Origin: Anarhynchus alexandrinus
Taxonomy: Eukaryota; Chordata; Aves; Charadriiformes; Charadriidae
Assembly (NCBI GenBank): GCA_008711295.1
Contig: VUYV01000041.1
Span: 496,001-560,000, forward strand
Reading direction: 5' to 3'
DNA: 64,000 bases
In this document: positions 12,473 through 23,900 of the stretch, piece after piece
Numbering within the stretch: the stretch's first letter is position 1
Layout: each line of letters starts with the position of its first letter
The notes under the pieces: generated by a model
Told to the model about the DNA's origin: nothing
The model's database searches: none
The model's input: the letters and a program-made list of their open reading frames with translations, nothing else
Made by a program: the position numbers and the translations under genes

Positions 12473-12591
12473 TTGTCTTTATCTCAAACTCATGAGTTTT
12501 CCTTTTTTTTCCTGATTGTTCTCCCCATCCCACTGCAGGGTGAGTGAGCGACTGCGTGGTCCTAGTTGCCAGCCGGGGTTAAGCGCCAACA

Positions 12592-12596
12592 AAAGA
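12592..12596. repeat. Target-site duplication, right copy (AAAGA)
   Basis: This is an exact copy of 12013-12017, directly after the CA end of the LTR. Confidence 0.82.
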
Positions 12597-12993
12597 GTAC
12601 CAAGAGCCTCAGCAAAGAGTGGAGCAGGTAGCTAAAAGGAAATGTAGGTGTGGAAATGTGTATTGCACTCAGTAGAATTTAGGCCATCCAAACCCAGCAC
12701 TTTTTTTCTCTATTGCACAACACAGTGGATGAAATTCTGTGGCCTACTTGTGCATAAGGTTGAAAAAGATGACTGTAATGGCCTGTTTTGGCCTTCAATC
12801 CACGTGTCTGATTTTCCTTTAGGCTGTGCTTTCCCACTGCTCTGGCAATAAATAGCCTATATTTAGGCATGCTTAAAAGCATTTTTTTCACTGCTACAAC
12901 AGAGTGAAGAGGTTTCAGAGTAAACAAAATTCATATCCTCATATTCTACACAGCTTTAAGTGTTGGAAATTTTTTTCAAGAAAGCTCTCTTAC

Positions 12994-13152
12994 CTCTTTT
13001 TCCATTTGAAGACCTTCTGCTCTGATATTTCTCTCAAACACTTCCCTCTTTTCTGTCTGTGGATTAGATTTTCTGTATACCAGGATGTAGTCAATCCGAC
13101 ATTTCCCATCTCTAAAATATAGTCCATTAACTTTGTTCTTATCAGGTACTTC
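12994..13152 (-). CDS. ANO4: ANO4 exon D (residues 107-159), start of the dimerisation domain
   Basis: An acceptor ending ctctttacag precedes 159 bases that end at the donor GAG|gtaaga. The 53 codons read [20 protein letters not shown], then [20 protein letters not shown], then [13 protein letters not shown]. The motif [19 protein letters not shown] identifies ANO4: as I remember the paralogues, ANO3 and ANO5 differ at several of these positions. This is the beginning of the cytosolic anoctamin dimerisation domain found before the first transmembrane helix. Both flanking introns are phase 0. The next expected coding exon, starting SSLINSDIIF in mammals, was not found between here and position 1, so the gene must continue outside the window. 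Confidence 0.97.
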
Positions 13153-14280
13153 CTGTAAAGAGAAAGTCAAACATTTCAGTAATGTTAATTTGCCTTGGTA
13201 ATTGCTGCATTGCTGTTTGCATCAGCAGTTTTCAGTAATACTCAACAGGAAAGATAAGAATCAGAACGAGCTGTTCAAGCTTTCAGGTGCTTTACAAAAA
13301 GTGCCTCTGAGGTCATCCGAAAGTAGTATAGACTTCCCCATTTCAAAACCAGGAGGTCTTCTTAGGCAGATTTTTGGTCATATAGGTATGGGATAGGAGA
13401 GAATGGAGGACACAAGCCAACCTTCCTCCCGCTCAAACCTCCAGAAAATTAGGAATAACTTCTAATATACGAAAAAGCAAAGCATAGTGTTACTGAAACG
13501 TAACTTTAAAATTAAGAACTTAGTTTGGTAGAATGTCTTTGTACATGTGAGAAGAATAAACAATGGCATGAACATTTACTGTGGTGAGAAACACTAAGAC
13601 CTGGCAGAGAGATTCTCATTGCTTTGCGATGACTATAGTAGCTCTGTCTCACAGGACACAGAAAGGATATGCAGGTCTTGTACATACCTCATCATACCTC
13701 ATCAGCCTAACTACAGAGTATTCTTGGCTTAAGGAACAGCTGAGGAAGCTCCCTGGATTTATCTGAGTGTAATTCATGGTGTTGGGTCTAGCAATACGTA
13801 AACACAATAAATACTGTTTCTTGGCTGTTCAAAAGTTTGCTCTGACAGAAACAACTTGATTTCACTGTTAATAAGAGGTCAAGCAGGTCCCTCTCCTGAG
13901 ATCTAAAAGCCCAAAATGCTGGTCTCTTTTCAGAAATTCATGAGATGAAAGTCCCTACAGATCCTCTTCACAATTTAACACTACTTCCACATAATACAAG
14001 TCCTGCCCAGGGGTTGGGGTTAAGGTTTTGCTTTCAAACAAGTTGAAATTGTGTGGCAGTTTGTGGGCTGGAGTGTTTCCTACAAGAAATGTACACTGTG
14101 AATGATATATGGGAACAAACAGCACTTCCTCAGGGCAGTATAATGGGCCTTCAGGGACCTCAAGATCAGTCCAGCTCCAAGCTGAAGGGAGGGTTAGGCT
14201 AATTCCTCTCTTTTTCTGGAATTTGTTAAACCATTCCTGCCAGAAATAGCCATGCCCCATAATATATGATCAAATCTCGG

Positions 14281-14295
14281 AAAAAAAAAAAAAAA
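14281..14295. repeat. Poly(A) run
   Basis: There are 15 A in a row, with no recognisable retroelement body in front of it. Confidence 0.85.
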
Positions 14296-16809
14296 GAATA
14301 TTTTTCCTTTCACATCTGGGAAAAGTAGAAAATTTTCAAAATGCGTTATCCGTAGGAGAACTGCTTCTTAATTTAAATTGCAAAAAGTGAACATAGTAAC
14401 AGAACAAATGATTCTTACAGGAAAAAAAATAAATATTCCCATTCAAAGAGTGTAGTGTAAGCTATCTTCCTGATTCTCAGTAGGCATTTTGATTAAATGG
14501 AAAAACCAATGAAAGCATCCCAAATGTCCCATCCCCTTGCTACATCCAGTTTACTGAAGGCAGAAAGGGGAATTTTTCTAAGATGTGCCTGACTCGTGAC
14601 ACAGCTTAATGCAGACTTGATATAGTGGAACAGTTCTTTGAGCTGAAAAAGAAGGCAAGAAAAAAGATTTAAGCCCTAAGGAAATAACAGTAACAAACCA
14701 TTTATATCTATACTGCATATCATGCTGACAAATGATATTATCAGGATATCAGAAGTATTTTTCACGGAGCATTAAATATGAAAACAGCTCAAGGAAGCAC
14801 AGTTTATTTTTTTCCATAAGATATCTATGTCGAGAAGATGTAAAAAAAAAACCTCAAAAGAGTATTTAAGGTGATTTAAGTAAAGGAAGGGTGCAGTAGA
14901 AGATTTAGAGGCAGTGGGTCAGCTTGGTGGTCCTGCTCTGATTTCTAAGCCTCTTGCTGAGCCATCCTTCCTGTTCTGTAGGTTCCAGAGTCAATATGTG
15001 TGTTTTAGCAAGTAAAGCGCTGTAATAGAAAAGGATCCCTAGGGCAAAACAGCATCAGCAGAGCTGATGACCTGCTGTCCACACTGTGTAGGCTTGAGGG
15101 CTTACTTTGGGCCCACTCTAGTCTAGATCCAGGAGACTCACTGGAGTACATCTCACAATTTATTTGCATCCAGAAGGAATCCAGGTTTGAAATCCAACAC
15201 TGTTCTGGAATGCAAACAAAGCATGGGTAGGGGCAATTGAGAGATTCACCTCAAATGTACACTCCTGATCTGAACTAAAATGTTAGCACAGACCCATCCA
15301 GAGTGCACCACAAGGAATATGTCTTTGTCCGCATGCAGTAGTGACTCTGCTGGAAAAATAGGTTTGCCCTTTATACTTCTTATGTTTCGTCTTTCTCTGA
15401 AGAAAATTGGTATGCCCTACATTGACTCATCAGCACATGTAGAACCTTACATTAAAGAGCATCTATGAGATTTAGCTGAGTTTTTTGACTTGTAGGACTT
15501 CTTCCCCTATAAATATGATTTCCCGAGACAACTACTTTCTCTTGGATTTGTGAAACACTCCCAACTACAGTATTGTCATTTTTCTCTCAGAAAGGCAGCT
15601 TGGACTCTTATCTGTATTGGGGGTCCTTTTCAATTTAGGAACACAGTATGTCAAATCCAGACTGATAAACCCTACTAGACTGGTATGGCCTCTGAGAAGG
15701 AACCCTTTCTGCTGCCCTCTGCTATAGCCTGTAAGGCAGCTTTATAGATTGAGTTTGGACTTGGAAGAACTCTAAGGATCTAACAAGATATGGAGAGAAT
15801 CAGGCTGGCCAACAGTGTCAGTATTCCATGCTTACACTACACTAGACAGAGTCTTTTCTCCTATCTTGAGCTTCGTTGACCCTTCTCCATACATTGCATG
15901 TCCTTTCCCTGTGTTATGACTTCAAAATTCAGTTTTCCTAAACTGATTAAGAAAAGTATCTAAAACCAGGTCCGACTGCAGTTTTGGTGAGAAAGTGGTC
16001 TAGTCATGTACGTCAAACCTCCATTCCTTTATCTGAAAAATGATGCTGGAAGAAAGTGAAAGAACAGGGAAGACTTAACTCTAGCAAGAAGTTTAGCATT
16101 TCAGGCTGTATAGAGACTTCAAATGGAACATTTAAACAAAAGTGCAGTTGGGGAAATCAAGGAATTTGAAACTTTACATGCAGGTCAAAAAAAAAATAAT
16201 CAGAAGGCACTCCAATGTTCACCAATTTAATGACAGATTAGATTCTTTCTTGATTCCTAGTTATTTTGGTACCTGGTTATTATCAGTATGGATGCTCAAT
16301 GAAGATACAGTCTTTGAATTCCAAAGAGATTGTCTTTTCCTGTTGTTTGTGGCTACTTGAAATTAGAGTCCCCTGCATGCGACTTCACAACTGGTGGAGG
16401 GGGTTAATACCTGCACCACTGACAGCGACAACTTATGCAGAAAAAGAGTAACCCAGAACCACCTAGTTTTAAAGGCACAGTTCTAATCAAAGAACAAGTA
16501 TATTTCCTATGTATGTTGTGGTTTGTTTTTTTTTTAATATTCTTTTGTCCATTTAGACTATAATTTTGTGGAAGCTGAAACTTTATTTTTCCATGTATCT
16601 CACTGGTTTCTATATTCTTCTTGACATCAGAATGTATTTAATTACATGGAGCTTTTCTAATAATGAAATTATCTAGGCTGCAAAATCAAGTGCTCAAAAG
16701 TTAGGAAGTAACAGATTTGTAGTTTTCTCTGAAAGCTTAGATAATCTATTTCCATATGCATCCTGGTTACTGAAGAATACCGGGACATTTTGCAAGGGCA
16801 TTTTACAAT

Positions 16810-17086
16810 AGGACAAGGGGTAATAGCTTTAAACTGAAAGAGTGTAGATTTATATTAGCTATTAGGAAGACATTCTTCATTATGAGGGTGGTGAGGAACT
16901 GGAACAGGTTGCCCAGGGAAGTTGTGGATGCCCCATCCCTGGAAGTGTTCAAGGCCAGGCTGGATGGGGCTTTGAGCAACCTGGTCTAGTGGGAGGTGCC
17001 CCTGCCCATGGCAGGGGGGTTGGAACTAGATGATCTTTAAGGTCCCTTCCAACCAAAACCATTCTATGATTAATGATTCTATGATT
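16810..17086 (+). mobile_element. CR1 LINE, 3' end fragment
   Basis: It starts GGACAAGGGGTAATAGC and shows the CR1 blocks GGAACAGGTTGCCCAGGGAA, CTGGAAGTGTTCAAGGCCAG and GGTCTAGTGGGAGGTGCCC, then GGTCCCTTCCAACC and two ATTCTATGATT units. The 5' truncation leaves only the last codons of ORF2 plus the 3' UTR. It lies antisense to ANO4, between exons C and D. Confidence 0.93.
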
Positions 17087-19812
17087 TGGTGGAAAAACAC
17101 GATGTAGTTAGCTTGTATTCTGGCAAGCACACACAACAAAATTGAGCTGAAATTGCACAAGTTATCATAAGTGCCATAAAGAACATCAGATTTCTTATTT
17201 TGCAACAGGAATACAATTTTTCTGCCATAACCTTCAGTGTAAGTTCCTATTTATAAAAGAGTTTGTTAAAACAAGCTCTATCCTGTGCAATGTTAATAAC
17301 ACTGCCCCCAAATATCAACAGTTTGACGCTTAAAGTGAAGACTACAGGAGCCACTCTTACAATTTTAATTTCAAAACTACCTACATTAGATAGAATTTCA
17401 AGAATGTGCTATATAAGATCATTTAAGTAGAAGTCAAATTTTGTCCCACCTCCATCATTTTCCCTTGTTTGGATAAAGAAGACTAATTTCTTACTCCATA
17501 GAAAGGCAGGCAGAATGGATGCATACAGAGCACAGCTCCCAAACCATTTTTCCTTTAATTTTTAACTTCTTTCAGCTGCTTCTCCAGTTCTCAGAAAATG
17601 AAACTTCAGCAGACATAATACAATACTTTAGTGATAATATGTCCTGGATTTAAATAGTAAAGTGTACACCTAACTGTTATGCTGGCACATGTAAAAAGTA
17701 TTTTGATCAATGCACACAAAGGGAAATGTGATTTTTAATTTGCTCAAACCATAGCTGTGTTAGAATGAAACATAAAACAAAAAAACCCACCAAACATCTC
17801 TACCCAAAGGACAAGCCAAATCCCAATCTGGCTCTGCATCTGTTAAGGAACTGTTGATAGAGCTCCATGTGTAAAGTCTTCATTGGATCTCCTGGTTGAG
17901 CATGAACAACTAACAGTTGAAGCAAACAATATTTCAACTTGTCAGCTACACAAAAGTGATAAGAAGTCTTTGCCATATCCTCGTAAATTTTTTTGATTGT
18001 AAGTTTATTTTAATGAAATCAGACAGAAACCATATTAAACTATTTGGCTGCAATGTTAGCTTTGAAACGAAACCAAACAAATGTCCCCTGTCCTGATGGC
18101 ACAGTCTCTCTTAGCTACTAAACTAAACTGAAACACTGAAAGGAAGCTTGAAGCTTCAGAGTTAACCCCACCACTGTATAGTTGAGCTCCCATATTTATC
18201 CATATAAACCATACAACATCTAAACAGCGTACATTTTCCTTCTGAAATTAAGCAGGGGCCCAAGTACCTTGAAACTTTTTTTGTAGGCTAGAGCATCCCT
18301 CAGCTCCCATTAAGACTTTCAATTTTCTGTTTGTTTTTTTTTTTTCCTCTTATACATATACATGAAATACNCTGTTCAACTAGGAAAATATTCCTCAGAC
18401 ATTTTCCCTTTCACTTTAAAAAACAACACAGAATAAATCAAACAGGTAAAAGCTTTTTGCCTTAACAACAGCATATGTTGCTCTATCTCATCCTCTGTCC
18501 TTCTGACCATTTTCTGCTCAGTTTTCCTCTTTAACATGCAAAGATCACATGCCTTTCACCCATGTCCTTTTGTTAGAGACCATATGGTACATGATCCCAA
18601 AACGCAACCCAGGAATATCATGTCAGGTTAACCTATTACAGTGTAAGCAGGCAAGAGGGCCCTTTGTAAGTTGTATGGGAAGCTGGGAAAGAGCAATGAG
18701 TAAAGGGGAAAATGAAAATGTGAGCAAGGTCAAACATATCTTTGGGTGCCCTGAATTTTGTTGCTTTAATTATCTGTCTAAACACTCCAGGAGTGCAGCT
18801 CTCTATGGGCTGAATTTCTAGCACAAGAAAAATCTCTAACTCTCTCCTCAGCAGTGTTTCACAAAAGAACTTGCACCACAAAACCCTCTAGCTCCTGAAA
18901 AAGACATCATCTGTAATTATATCTAAATTTTATCTAAACTAGTAAACAAAACAGGGTCAGGGCAGGAGCTTCAGCAATATCCTAAGGTCTTCCATGTTTT
19001 TTAATTGTTAGTATGGTCCCTGCCAGTTCCGCTCTGTGCCAATCAACCCTCTGCCAAAAAATCCTCAGGCACAGCTTGCAGGTAACAGCAAACCACTCCA
19101 GTAAGTAGTCTGGATGCAGCCGCACTCCTAAGCTGGGCAAAAGGAGACAAATCCCTGATCTCCTCACGCCCCAAGGAGATAGCCCTAACATCTATGGGTT
19201 GTAGGCCAATTAGAGGCAAAGTTAAAGGGTACCATGTTCCTTTTTGCACAAAAGACACAAAAATTAATTTAGGCCCAAATTTTCATACTTGGGTCCACGA
19301 TGCTTTGCCTGCCTTAAGACGTAATTTAAAAGGGACTCTGTGCTGAATGGTTCCTCCCTGGCATGTTCTCTGAATCACCATTATGCACCATAAAGTCACT
19401 TGTTCTTCACTGGGAGGAAATGTGTCAAATACCTGATACTCAATGCTTCTCATGAGAGATTTATGATAAATTCTTCTCCTCCCTTCCCCCCAAAAAGGAT
19501 TAATATAGGGAAAACTTTTCCATTATTTTCAGAAGTAGTGAAGCATTAGACTTGGCTGGTTCAGAAAACAAGCAGACAACAAAGGCCTATATAGACTTTT
19601 CAGTGGGGGCGCATAAAATCAATAAAACCTCCTTTTAACTTGAGAAACTTTATATTTCAGCATTATAATTTTAGAATGGAAAAACAGTCCCCATGACAAA
19701 GGTCACATACAAGTTGTCTTGCACAGAACAAGATTTTAAATCAAATTACATTTATTCCCTCTTTATAATGGGCATGAATAATTATTATAGTAATAATTCT
19801 GTGTGTTCTTAC

Positions 19813-19949
19813 CTCTCCCACAACTTCCAACCTGCTGGCATCATCAGAAGTACTGGTCAAATTACCATGGTGAAGCAGGGAATCATCATCTTTGGAAGGG
19901 CTGTTCACACCTTCTAACTCATCAAAAAAAATGTTGACATCCTTAGCTA
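19813..19949 (-). CDS. ANO4: ANO4 exon C (residues 61-106)
   Basis: A T-rich acceptor ending gtttttag is followed by 137 bases and the donor GAG|gtaaga. In the phase set by exon B it reads I-AKDVNIFFDELEGVNSPS, then KDDDSLLHHGNLTSTSDDAS, ending RLEVVGE. This closely matches the ANO4 stretch with the acidic KDDDSLL and the Ser/Thr-rich NLTSTSDDASRLE segments. The first residue is Ile where I remember Met in mammals. Entry phase is 1 and exit phase 0, so skipping this exon would shift the frame. It encodes cytosolic, low-complexity N-terminal sequence rich in possible phosphorylation sites, with no membrane segment. Confidence 0.95.
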
Positions 19950-20559
19950 CTAAAAACAAAAATAAAAATATACATTCAAATCACCATTGAGCCAAATTAA
20001 GATACTGAGTATAACACATTATCAGCAATCCCCCCCAATTTTATTTCCGGTTTAAACTACTACATTAAATTTAAATATGATGCACATCGGAGGATTGTTT
20101 TCTTCACCAGTAAGCTACATAAAAATTTAGGATACCACAATACCTCTCTGATGACAAATAAGTAATTTTGTGTCACAATAACACATATATTAGCTATCTC
20201 CTCAGCTTCTCTTAGGGTAAGTGGCTTAAACAACTGTCTTCTGGATTACTATGGTCTCTGAAAATTTCTTATTATAAAGAAACAGATTTTTATCCTACTA
20301 CATAAAGTGTCGAGTTAGAAGTTGTACAAATCTGTGGGGCAGCCAGAGGCAGAAGACCTTGAATAAGTACTGTTACTTGAAAGGCACTGAATAAATGAGC
20401 CTGAGCAGATTGTCTTTGCACAATTTTTCCATGCATATAAAGCTGGCTTGTTCAGATCTACCTACTGCACAGCCCTCAGTCGTGCATGAAGCAAGAGCTT
20501 AAATGTACAGCATGCTGTAGTAAACCCAACCCTTATCACAAGTGAAGAGATGTAACTGC

Positions 20560-20930
20560 CTGGAGCACATCCTCCGGTCCCAGGGATCTGGCAGTGGGGC
20601 TCGGGGCCATGACAGCAGCCAAGGGCGGCCCTTTCCTTACTGTCTGTGGGGGGACGGGTCCCCCAGGCAGCGTGATGGGGAGGCCTTGCCTGGCCATCCC
20701 GAGTCTGTGTCTGACCCTGGTTCTCCTCACTGGGCCCGATCCTGATATCAACCCACGGGCTGACATCCCAGCCTGGCCTTGGTCCGTCCCCGCCAGGGCA
20801 GGGGCTGGCAGTCTGCGCCTGTTCGCCCGCCCTCCCTCCTGGCTGGGGTGGTGGGACATGGTTCCCATGGGGAAGCCCTGGCCCCAGTGGTGCCCTGACA
20901 GGAGACAGAGGCTTGAGTAAATGGGTTGAA
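20560..20930. other. GC-rich island in ANO4 intron, unassigned
   Basis: A block of about 370 bases is much richer in G and C than the flanks. Several long frames are open on both strands (up to 166 codons on the minus strand), which GC-rich sequence gives by chance. No splice-bounded exon, CR1 or LTR feature was recognised. It may be an old unrecognised repeat. Confidence 0.5.
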
Positions 20931-23900
20931 TTTCCTCCACCTTTCATGCAGTGCCCTGTCATGTGATAATTTTACTCTAATTAAAAGAAAAAAACCCAAC
21001 AAAACACTAGAAGGAATGAGTTAGAGGCTGGCACTGTACTCAAGATTAGAGCAGCGTTATCTTTAGGGTGACATTCCCTTCTCTGCAGAGCAAGGAGGTG
21101 ATGAGAAGCTGTGGGCAGAACTGCTGGGCACATCTACAGTCCCACGTAAGGGCTGCTGACCTGATGACTGAGTGGCTGTTGGATGGGAGACGCAGGGCGG
21201 GCAGGCTGCAGCCAGCAAGGTCCACCACTGCACCCCAAAGGTGGAGGTCTGGTGTGACAGTGTGAATAAGAGATGTGTGGTAGGGAGAAGAAAAATGCCT
21301 TTTCTGAGGATCAAGCTTCAACTGTGGATAGACTTCATCTCTCCAACCTCATGTTTCATAGGCAAAATCCAGAATTACAACAGCAGAGTCCTAACTGTTA
21401 GAAGGGACCCCCAAAGGTCAGCCACTTACCCTCTTCCCTTGACTAGAGAAAGATCAACCATCTATTACCCTTGGCAGAAATTTGGGTAACCCACTATTCC
21501 TCACACTCTTTTGCAAACTTGACGAACTTTTGGAATCATTCTTCTTTTATGCAATAACCTCCTGTTCCTTTCGTTCTTCTGTAGCTCCCCTAACTTAGTG
21601 ACAGGCAGTTGTAATTCCTGTTGATGAGAATTTATATTAATGGGGAAGAGCCAAAAATCTCTAATTGCTGGCGGCAACTTGGTTCCATTTCTAACTACTG
21701 GCTGCAGGTGTAAAGATCCATTCCCCCACTGTGGAGAGACCGAATAGCTGCCAGAAATGAAAGGCCATTAACTGTTCCCAGCTATCATGAGCATTTTGTG
21801 ACCTCCTTTTCACCTTTCTCTTCTTCAGGGGCTACAGCCTAGTTTAAGAAACATTTTTAAAAAATCTCCAATGATACCGACTCTACAGTCTCTGCAGGTG
21901 GTCTATTTTTCACTATCACAAGCAGGAGAAAATTTTCTTCACAACATTCGTCCTGAATATGTACCTATGTTGTAATTTAAATATATTAGTCTTTTGCTAT
22001 CAATCATGAACATGGGGAAGAGATTGCTCCCTTTTTGTACATGTCTTTTACAGTATCTAAAGTCTGTTATTACAGCTCTAGGTAGATAAAAAAGAAAATC
22101 CTACCAAAATATTCAAGAACCCTTCTTCATTTTCACGTGTAAAATAAGGACAAGGTTAATGACATACATTGTATTATTGATTGCAATACTTCTGCTCAGA
22201 AAGCCACTAAAAATTTCAGAAACAACAGAAAAGTCTTCACATCCAAATTAATCCACTCTAGATATTTGGTTAATAAACTAACCTAAGCGGCATAATTTTT
22301 AACAGAAATTCTGAGTTTTTAATACTTTTAACAGTATTTTTTTTTCATGCAGACAGCATAACAATAAGAAATTCTCTGCCAAATAAACAGTTTTTAGGAT
22401 AACACATTTCTCGTCGAGTTTAGCAATTTTGGGGTTGCATACTGACTAATCTAGCTATCATTCTTTGTATCCCAATATCACTATTGCACAATATTTAATC
22501 CCTACTTAACACCTCATATCATAATTCATCAGTTTTAGATAGCACCCTCTGTTCTGCAGGATCCCAATCAGCTTTTATAGGGGCATTGGGAGTAATAGCT
22601 ACTTCACTTTCTTTTTTTCTGTGTGTATCATTATAGTTTGTGAACACATCAGAGATATAAAACCTCTTTTTGCAGATATTAAGTTTTCTTGCCATTTTAA
22701 GGCTGCTTTTACTATCAGTCCATTTATTTTACTTAGCTTATTTTTGTGAAAAGTGCCAGGATATCAGTAGAGACAAACATCCTGGACAATTTTTCACTTT
22801 AAAAGCAGCCTTGGCCTCACACTATCCTGTTCCCAGCTAGGGGTGAGCTTACTGACAGGGGTGGAGAAGTTTCCTGGTGGTGTTTCGGTTTACGTGATGG
22901 GGAGAGACTGCAGCTCCTCAGCATCACTGCGGCTGCATCCAACCCATCCTAGGACAAAGTACAGAGGTTTAAGGAGACTTAGAAGGCAAAAACAGACCCC
23001 AATTTGTACTACCTGCAGCAGCAATATTAAAGAACTATTTGCCACCTTGATCCATTTCAAGCCACAATAATCGCACTGGAGATGCCTATAAAAGATGGGA
23101 ACCGCTGCGAGACAGCACAGTCTAACCAACTGCCCTTCACTGTCCCTACTGTTTCAAAGGGCAAGACTGGAAATGTTCCACCCCATCAGATAATAATCTG
23201 GATGTAGTTCATGACCAGCTTTTGCATACATGTTCATACGAGAAGAATTTATCTGAACACTCAACATAAAGAACTACTGGAACAGAAACCATATCGAATG
23301 ATCTCAAACATCATTGAACTGAAACCCTAAAGAGTGCCTCCAGAAAAGAGACACATGAACATGTATATGATCAACACTTCAATATAGGATGAAAACAACT
23401 GCTGAAAATTAAAAAATAATTAAATAGTGAAGCTTTCTGAAGATTATGCAAGATATACATCTGTTGCAGGCAGAGGCAATGAAAGATGTAAAAATGAAAG
23501 AGATTTTGCCTGTACGCTATGCTCCAGGGAATTGGAGATAGCTTTTTCCTGCCATTAAGACTGTCTTAGTATAAAAGATGAGGCCTTTGAGATACTAGAA
23601 TTGCTGCTTCCTGAAGTGCCAGTAACGCTTTGGGTTGCAAAATAGATGGTTTTTAAGTGGGTGTTTAGAGATGAACAACTTGATGCGCAAGAAAATGAAT
23701 GTGTTTGGGGGTTTCAGAGAAGTACCGGATTATTCTGAGTGAGGAGCAAAAAATCTTGTTTCAAGGTCACTTTAAAATCCAGCCCATCTCAGCAGTGACT
23801 AGAAGTTGTGGAAGCAGTGAAACTCAGCTGGCTGGTGAAATTTGTTACCAGGACCTGCCTGTAGTAGAAAATGGCTTATGTCAGAAGTACACAGATAATT

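Larger units (their letters stand above)
12018..12591 (+). mobile_element. Solo LTR, avian endogenous retrovirus, with target duplication
   Basis: A 574-bp block starts TGTCATGTTTTTGGCTGGG and ends GGTTAAGCGCCAACA. It is flanked by the exact 5-bp duplication AAAGA (12013-12017 and 12592-12596). It has the layout of a plus-strand LTR: a CRE-like ATGACATCAT at about 12261, a TATA box TATATAAA at 12277-12284, a polyadenylation signal ATTAAA at 12467-12472, and a GT-rich or T-rich stretch after it. I recognise it as a common avian ERV LTR type, but the class name is uncertain. No internal retroviral sequence is attached. It lies antisense to ANO4, about 400 bp inside the intron from the exon D donor. 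The 90-codon frame over it is not a gene. Confidence 0.9.
1..12993 (-). other. ANO4: ANO4 intron following exon D (partial)
   Basis: This is non-coding AT-rich sequence between the exon D donor and the window edge. It holds a CR1 tail near 171-284, a 23-T run with an ambiguous base at 3082, a possible conserved non-coding stretch at about 3640-4110, a solo LTR at 4160-5253, short tandem duplications at 6668-6865, a CR1 at 7770-8508 and a second solo LTR at 12018-12591. I saw no further ANO4 exon in it. Confidence 0.85.
13153..19812 (-). other. ANO4: ANO4 intron between exons C and D
   Basis: This intron is AT-rich, is bounded by good GT-AG sites and has phase 0. It contains one CR1 3' fragment at 16810-17086, a 15-A run at 14281-14295 and an ambiguous base at 18371. 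The remaining sequence shows nothing I can name. Short open frames here, such as the 101-codon minus-strand frame at 13955-14260, look like chance. Confidence 0.9.

Noticed and set aside
1..12993. Search for the next ANO4 exon (expected start SSLINSDIIF)
   Set aside because: No frame with the expected LINSDIIFVKLHAPWE-type sequence was seen on the minus strand, so it is taken to lie outside the window.
13955..14260. 101-codon minus-strand frame between exons C and D
   Set aside because: Same strand as ANO4, but it has no similarity to the anoctamin N-terminus and is not needed, since exons C and D join in phase without it.
18982..19258. Two overlapping minus-strand frames of 69 and 71 codons
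   Set aside because: Both are in the C-D intron with no splice-site support and no recognised motif.
20462..20962. 166-codon minus-strand frame
   Set aside because: It lies in a GC-rich island where stops are rare. Other frames on both strands are open as well, and there is no recognisable domain or splice structure.
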